Assembly: GCA_006226495.1 (NCBI GenBank)
Contig: SBGU01000018.1
Span: 1 to 37,816 of the forward strand
DNA length: 37,816 nucleotides
Direction: 5' to 3'
Source of the DNA: Alphaproteobacteria bacterium
GTDB lineage: Bacteria > Pseudomonadota > Alphaproteobacteria > Sphingomonadales > Kordiimonadaceae
A model generated the notes under the pieces. That model was not told the DNA's origin. It searched no databases and saw only the letters and a list, made by a program, of their open reading frames with translations. Below are positions 35,728 to 37,816 of the stretch, piece after piece (positions within the stretch are counted from its first letter, which is position 1; every line of letters begins with the position of its first letter). The position numbers and the translations under genes are program-made.

Positions 35728-36657
35728 ATGCGCCAGCTCAATAATGTCAACACATTCCTGGAGGTCGCCCGCACCCGCAGCTTTGCGGCGGCGGCCAAAA
35801 GCCTTGGGCTTTCCACCTCCGCGACCAGCAAGGCCGTGGCCCGGCTCGAGGAAGAATTTGGCGTCAAGCTGTTGCACCGCACCACCCGCAGTGTCAGCCT
35901 CACCGCCGAGGGAGAGCGTTTCCTCGAAGGCGCGGGGCGCCTGAAAACCGAAATGGACGACCTGATCGCCGCGGTCACCGAAAGCCGGGGCGCGCCGCGC
36001 GGGCGCATCACCATCGGCTGCACGGTGATATTGGGGCGCATGTGGCTTGCGCCCCTGATGGTCGATTTCCAGCGCCAGTATCCGGACATCTCGGTCGAGC
36101 TTCGGCTTGAGGACCGCGCCGCCGACCTGGCCGCCGAAGGGCTGGACCTTGTGGTGCGCGCGGGTGAACTTTCGGACAACAGCAACCTGGTGGCCCGGCG
36201 TTTTTTCGAGGCCCGTTTCATCATGGCGGCCTCACCCGACTATCTGGCGCGCCGGGGCACGCCCACGGGCATCGACGATCTCGACAATCACGACTGCCTG
36301 TCCTTCCGCAACCCGGGCAGCGGGCGGCTGTATCCGTGGCGTTTCACGTTTGAAGGTTACAGCGTGTCCAAACAGGTGCCGGGCCGGCTGGTCGCCAATG
36401 AAGGCGATGCCCTGCGCCTCGCCGCCGAAGCCGGTGCCGGCATCGTGCAGATGCCCAGCTATGTGCTGGCTGAAAGCTTGGGCAATGGTAAACTGGTGCC
36501 GGTGCTGCCCGACCTGTGGCCGGTGGCACAGCCCTATCACCTTCTATATCTCGACCGGCGCTTCCAAAGCCCGCGCATCCGCGCGCTCATCGATTTCCTC
36601 ACCGCCCACCGCCCCGACTGGGAAGCCGCCCTCAGCGCGATCTGCAAAAGCTGCTGA
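35728..36657 (+). CDS. LysR-family transcriptional regulator
   Basis: This 309-aa protein has the N-terminal winged helix-turn-helix of the LysR family ('NTFLEVARTRSFAAAAKSLGLSTSATSKAVARLEEEFGVKLLHRTTR', about 8-55) and a C-terminal type 2 periplasmic-binding-like effector domain (about 90-300) with 'GLDLVVRAGEL' and 'LVANEGDALRLAAEAGAGIVQMPSYVL'. It resembles the AaeR/DsdC-like subgroup of LysR proteins with this '(T/S)..S.SA.S..ia.LE' helix. A dyad just upstream is its likely binding site. Probable targets are the divergent small membrane-protein operon and perhaps the downstream glutathione S-transferase; the effector is unknown. Confidence 0.93.
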   Translation: MRQLNNVNTFLEVARTRSFAAAAKSLGLSTSATSKAVARLEEEFGVKLLHRTTRSVSLTAEGERFLEGAGRLKTEMDDLIAAVTESRGAPRGRITIGCTVILGRMWLAPLMVDFQRQYPDISVELRLEDRAADLAAEGLDLVVRAGELSDNSNLVARRFFEARFIMAASPDYLARRGTPTGIDDLDNHDCLSFRNPGSGRLYPWRFTFEGYSVSKQVPGRLVANEGDALRLAAEAGAGIVQMPSYVLAESLGNGKLVPVLPDLWPVAQPYHLLYLDRRFQSPRIRALIDFLTAHRPDWEAALSAICKSC

Positions 36658-36698
36658 TCCAGCGCCGCTCCGTCTTGTCCCCTTCCTCTCCCTCGTCA

Positions 36699-36719
36699 TC
36701 CGCCGACTTGATCGGCGGA
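36699..36719. repeat. Intergenic palindromic repeat
   Basis: TCCGCCGA-CTTGA-TCGGCGGA is a perfect 8-bp inverted repeat preceded by CGTCA and followed by CCCAGGA. This matches the general form of dispersed palindromic repeats common between genes of alphaproteobacteria (CGTCATCC...GGACCCAGG). It may also end the lysR transcript, although no T run follows. Confidence 0.65.
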
Positions 36720-36800
36720 CCCAGGAACACCGGTGTGGGCAATCCCAAGCCCGGACCAACCCATCGCGTTCTGTCCGATCAACTATTTTTTCAAAAAAAT

Positions 36801-36812
36801 GTTGATATCAAC
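36801..36812. promoter_or_regulatory. Palindrome GTTGATATCAAC upstream of GST gene 2
   Basis: This is the second perfect copy of the 12-bp palindrome found before the first transferase gene. It lies in an AT-rich patch (36783-36816) 97 bases before the start at 36909. Identity over 14 bases including the preceding AT is unlikely to be chance at two functionally similar genes. Confidence 0.6.
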
Positions 36813-36908
36813 CCAATAGGGCGCAACCCTTGTTCTACCGACAGCAAACGCGGGGCGGTCATGGCGCGGTCATGGCCTTCCGTCCCGCAAATCAGGGGAG
36901 ACCGTAGC

Positions 36909-37568
36909 ATGATCGAAATCACCGCCTATCACTGGGTACCGCCGTTTGTGCGCGGCCTTGTGCGCGATTTGCGCGTGCGCTGGGCTCTTACGGAAGCGGG
37001 TATACCCTACACCGTGCGCCTCATCGCCAATTCGGACGCCAAACAGCCGGCCCACCGGGCGTTGCAGCCTTTCGGCCAGGTGCCGACCTGTTCGGACGAC
37101 GGGCTGGATATGTTCGAAAGCGGCGCCATCTGCCTGCATATCGCCGGGCGCTCTGATGCGCTGATGCCTACGGACGATGCGGGCCGCGCCCACACGCTCA
37201 TGTGGCATATGGCGGCGCTCAACAGCATCGAACCCGCGCTGGTGCAGGTTCTGGACATCGACCTGTTCGCGCCCGACAGCGCCTGGGGCCGGGAACGCCG
37301 CCCCGCCGCCGAAGCCTTCGCCCGCACGCGCCTCGCGGACCTTGCCGCCCACCTGAAGGACCGGGACTATCTGGTGGCCGACCGCTTCACCGTGGCCGAC
37401 CTCACCATGGCCTGCACGCTCCAGATGCTGCGCCATTCGGACATCGTCACCTCGGACCCCGTGCTCGGCCCCTATCTCGCCCGTATGGAATCCCGCCCGG
37501 CCTACCAGACCGCGCTCGCCGCCCAGCTCGCCGACTTCGACGACACCATGGCCCCCGCGGCGGCATAA
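36909..37568 (+). CDS. Glutathione S-transferase family protein (2)
   Basis: This 219-aa protein has an N-terminal thioredoxin-like domain in which 'HWVPPFVRGLVRDLRVRWALTEAGIPYTVRL' replaces the usual catalytic 'S/C-P' region, followed by 'QPFGQVPTCSDDGLDMFESGAICLHIA' (cis-proline and glutamate-serine glutathione-binding pair). The C-terminal helical domain ends with 'DRFTVADLTMACTLQML'. The start at 36909 follows GGGGAG. A longer frame from 36516 overlaps lysR and includes the intergenic repeat, so it was rejected. The protein is only distantly similar to the transferase at 31600, yet both genes carry the same upstream palindrome. Confidence 0.9.
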   Translation: MIEITAYHWVPPFVRGLVRDLRVRWALTEAGIPYTVRLIANSDAKQPAHRALQPFGQVPTCSDDGLDMFESGAICLHIAGRSDALMPTDDAGRAHTLMWHMAALNSIEPALVQVLDIDLFAPDSAWGRERRPAAEAFARTRLADLAAHLKDRDYLVADRFTVADLTMACTLQMLRHSDIVTSDPVLGPYLARMESRPAYQTALAAQLADFDDTMAPAAA

Positions 37569-37587
37569 AGGCGGTGCCCCGCGGCCT

Positions 37588-37816
37588 GGGCTTCGACAGG
37601 CTCAGCCCGAACGGGGGAGGGGGCTGGTTGGAGGGCGGTGTTCATGTCTGCCGCGCCATGTCTGAGGAACAGGGGGCATTCTCCCGCCGCTCGCCCTGAG
37701 CCTGTCGAAGGGCAGGATGCCGGGCCGGCTTTTGCCGGAACCGCCATTACCCCGCGACCCGGGCTTCGACAGGCTCAGCCCGAACGGCGAGGGGGCTGGT
37801 TGGAGGGCGGTGTTCA
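37588..37816. repeat. Dispersed CTTCGACAGGCTCAG repeats (two direct, one inverted)
   Basis: Two copies of a unit of about 57 bases, starting GGGCTTCGACAGGCTCAGCC, lie at 37588-37644 and 37761-37816 (the latter cut by the window edge) and differ by about one substitution and one deletion. An inverted core copy is at 37693-37713 (GCCCTGAGCCTGTCGAAGGGC). This element is widespread between genes in many alphaproteobacteria. The 248-base stretch after the transferase holds no credible gene; frames here merely translate the repeats. Confidence 0.85.

Noticed and set aside
36516-36908. N-terminal extension of the second glutathione S-transferase
   Set aside because: It overlaps lysR, runs through a dispersed palindromic repeat and the operator, while the ATG at 36909 has a good ribosome-binding site and begins the domain.
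37502-37747. 81-aa minus-strand frame at the right edge
   Set aside because: It contains the typical translation of the CTTCGACAGGCTCAG repeat (RAEPVEA, STGSGRA) and no other support.

Overview
The window looks like chromosomal DNA from a high-GC alphaproteobacterium. The evidence is strongly GC-biased codon use in most genes, an XRE/IrrE-type regulator divergent from a long (~545 aa) isocitrate lyase, and intergenic copies of the CTTCGACAGGCTCAG repeat at the right edge. A Kordiimonadales- or Sphingomonadales-like source is a guess from general resemblance; there is no rRNA or marker gene to settle it. I see no tRNA, rRNA, CRISPR array or intact insertion sequence.

Layout. 1-7.1 kb: a possible structured RNA at the left edge, a zinc-free MDR oxidoreductase, then the glyoxylate shunt: an ScfR/RamB-like regulator divergent from isocitrate lyase, followed by malate synthase G as a separate unit behind a strong terminator. 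7.2-7.9 kb: a divergent HxlR regulator and a SnoaL-like protein. 8.0-13.1 kb: proline synthesis and uptake, with proB divergent from proC-proA-putP. 13.3-15.6 kb: a catalase-peroxidase with a signal peptide. 15.6-18.5 kb: a CheY-like receiver and an Hpt/pseudo-receiver protein, divergent from a 503-aa protein of unknown function.

18.5-22.3 kb is the clearest foreign segment, AT-rich and with different codon use. It holds a membrane/coiled-coil protein translationally coupled to a receiver-HATPase fusion that lacks a visible phosphoacceptor-histidine domain, then a convergent, overlapping TrmB-like methyltransferase, then about 700 bp without a credible gene. I regard the coupled pair as the best candidate for an undescribed signalling or defence-like module.

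22.3-28 kb: a tight four-gene operon with two unrelated sulfotransferase-type proteins (an arylsulfotransferase-like beta-propeller and a PAPS-type sulfotransferase) and two small membrane proteins, converging on a tandem pair of secreted DUF547 paralogues. 28.4-34.7 kb: an OprB-like porin, a chemoreceptor, a glutathione S-transferase and a secreted pullulanase-type GH13 enzyme, suggestive of alpha-glucan use. 35-37.6 kb: two small membrane-protein genes divergent from a LysR regulator, then a second glutathione S-transferase. Both transferase genes have the same 12-bp palindrome GTTGATATCAAC upstream, which points to a shared regulator.
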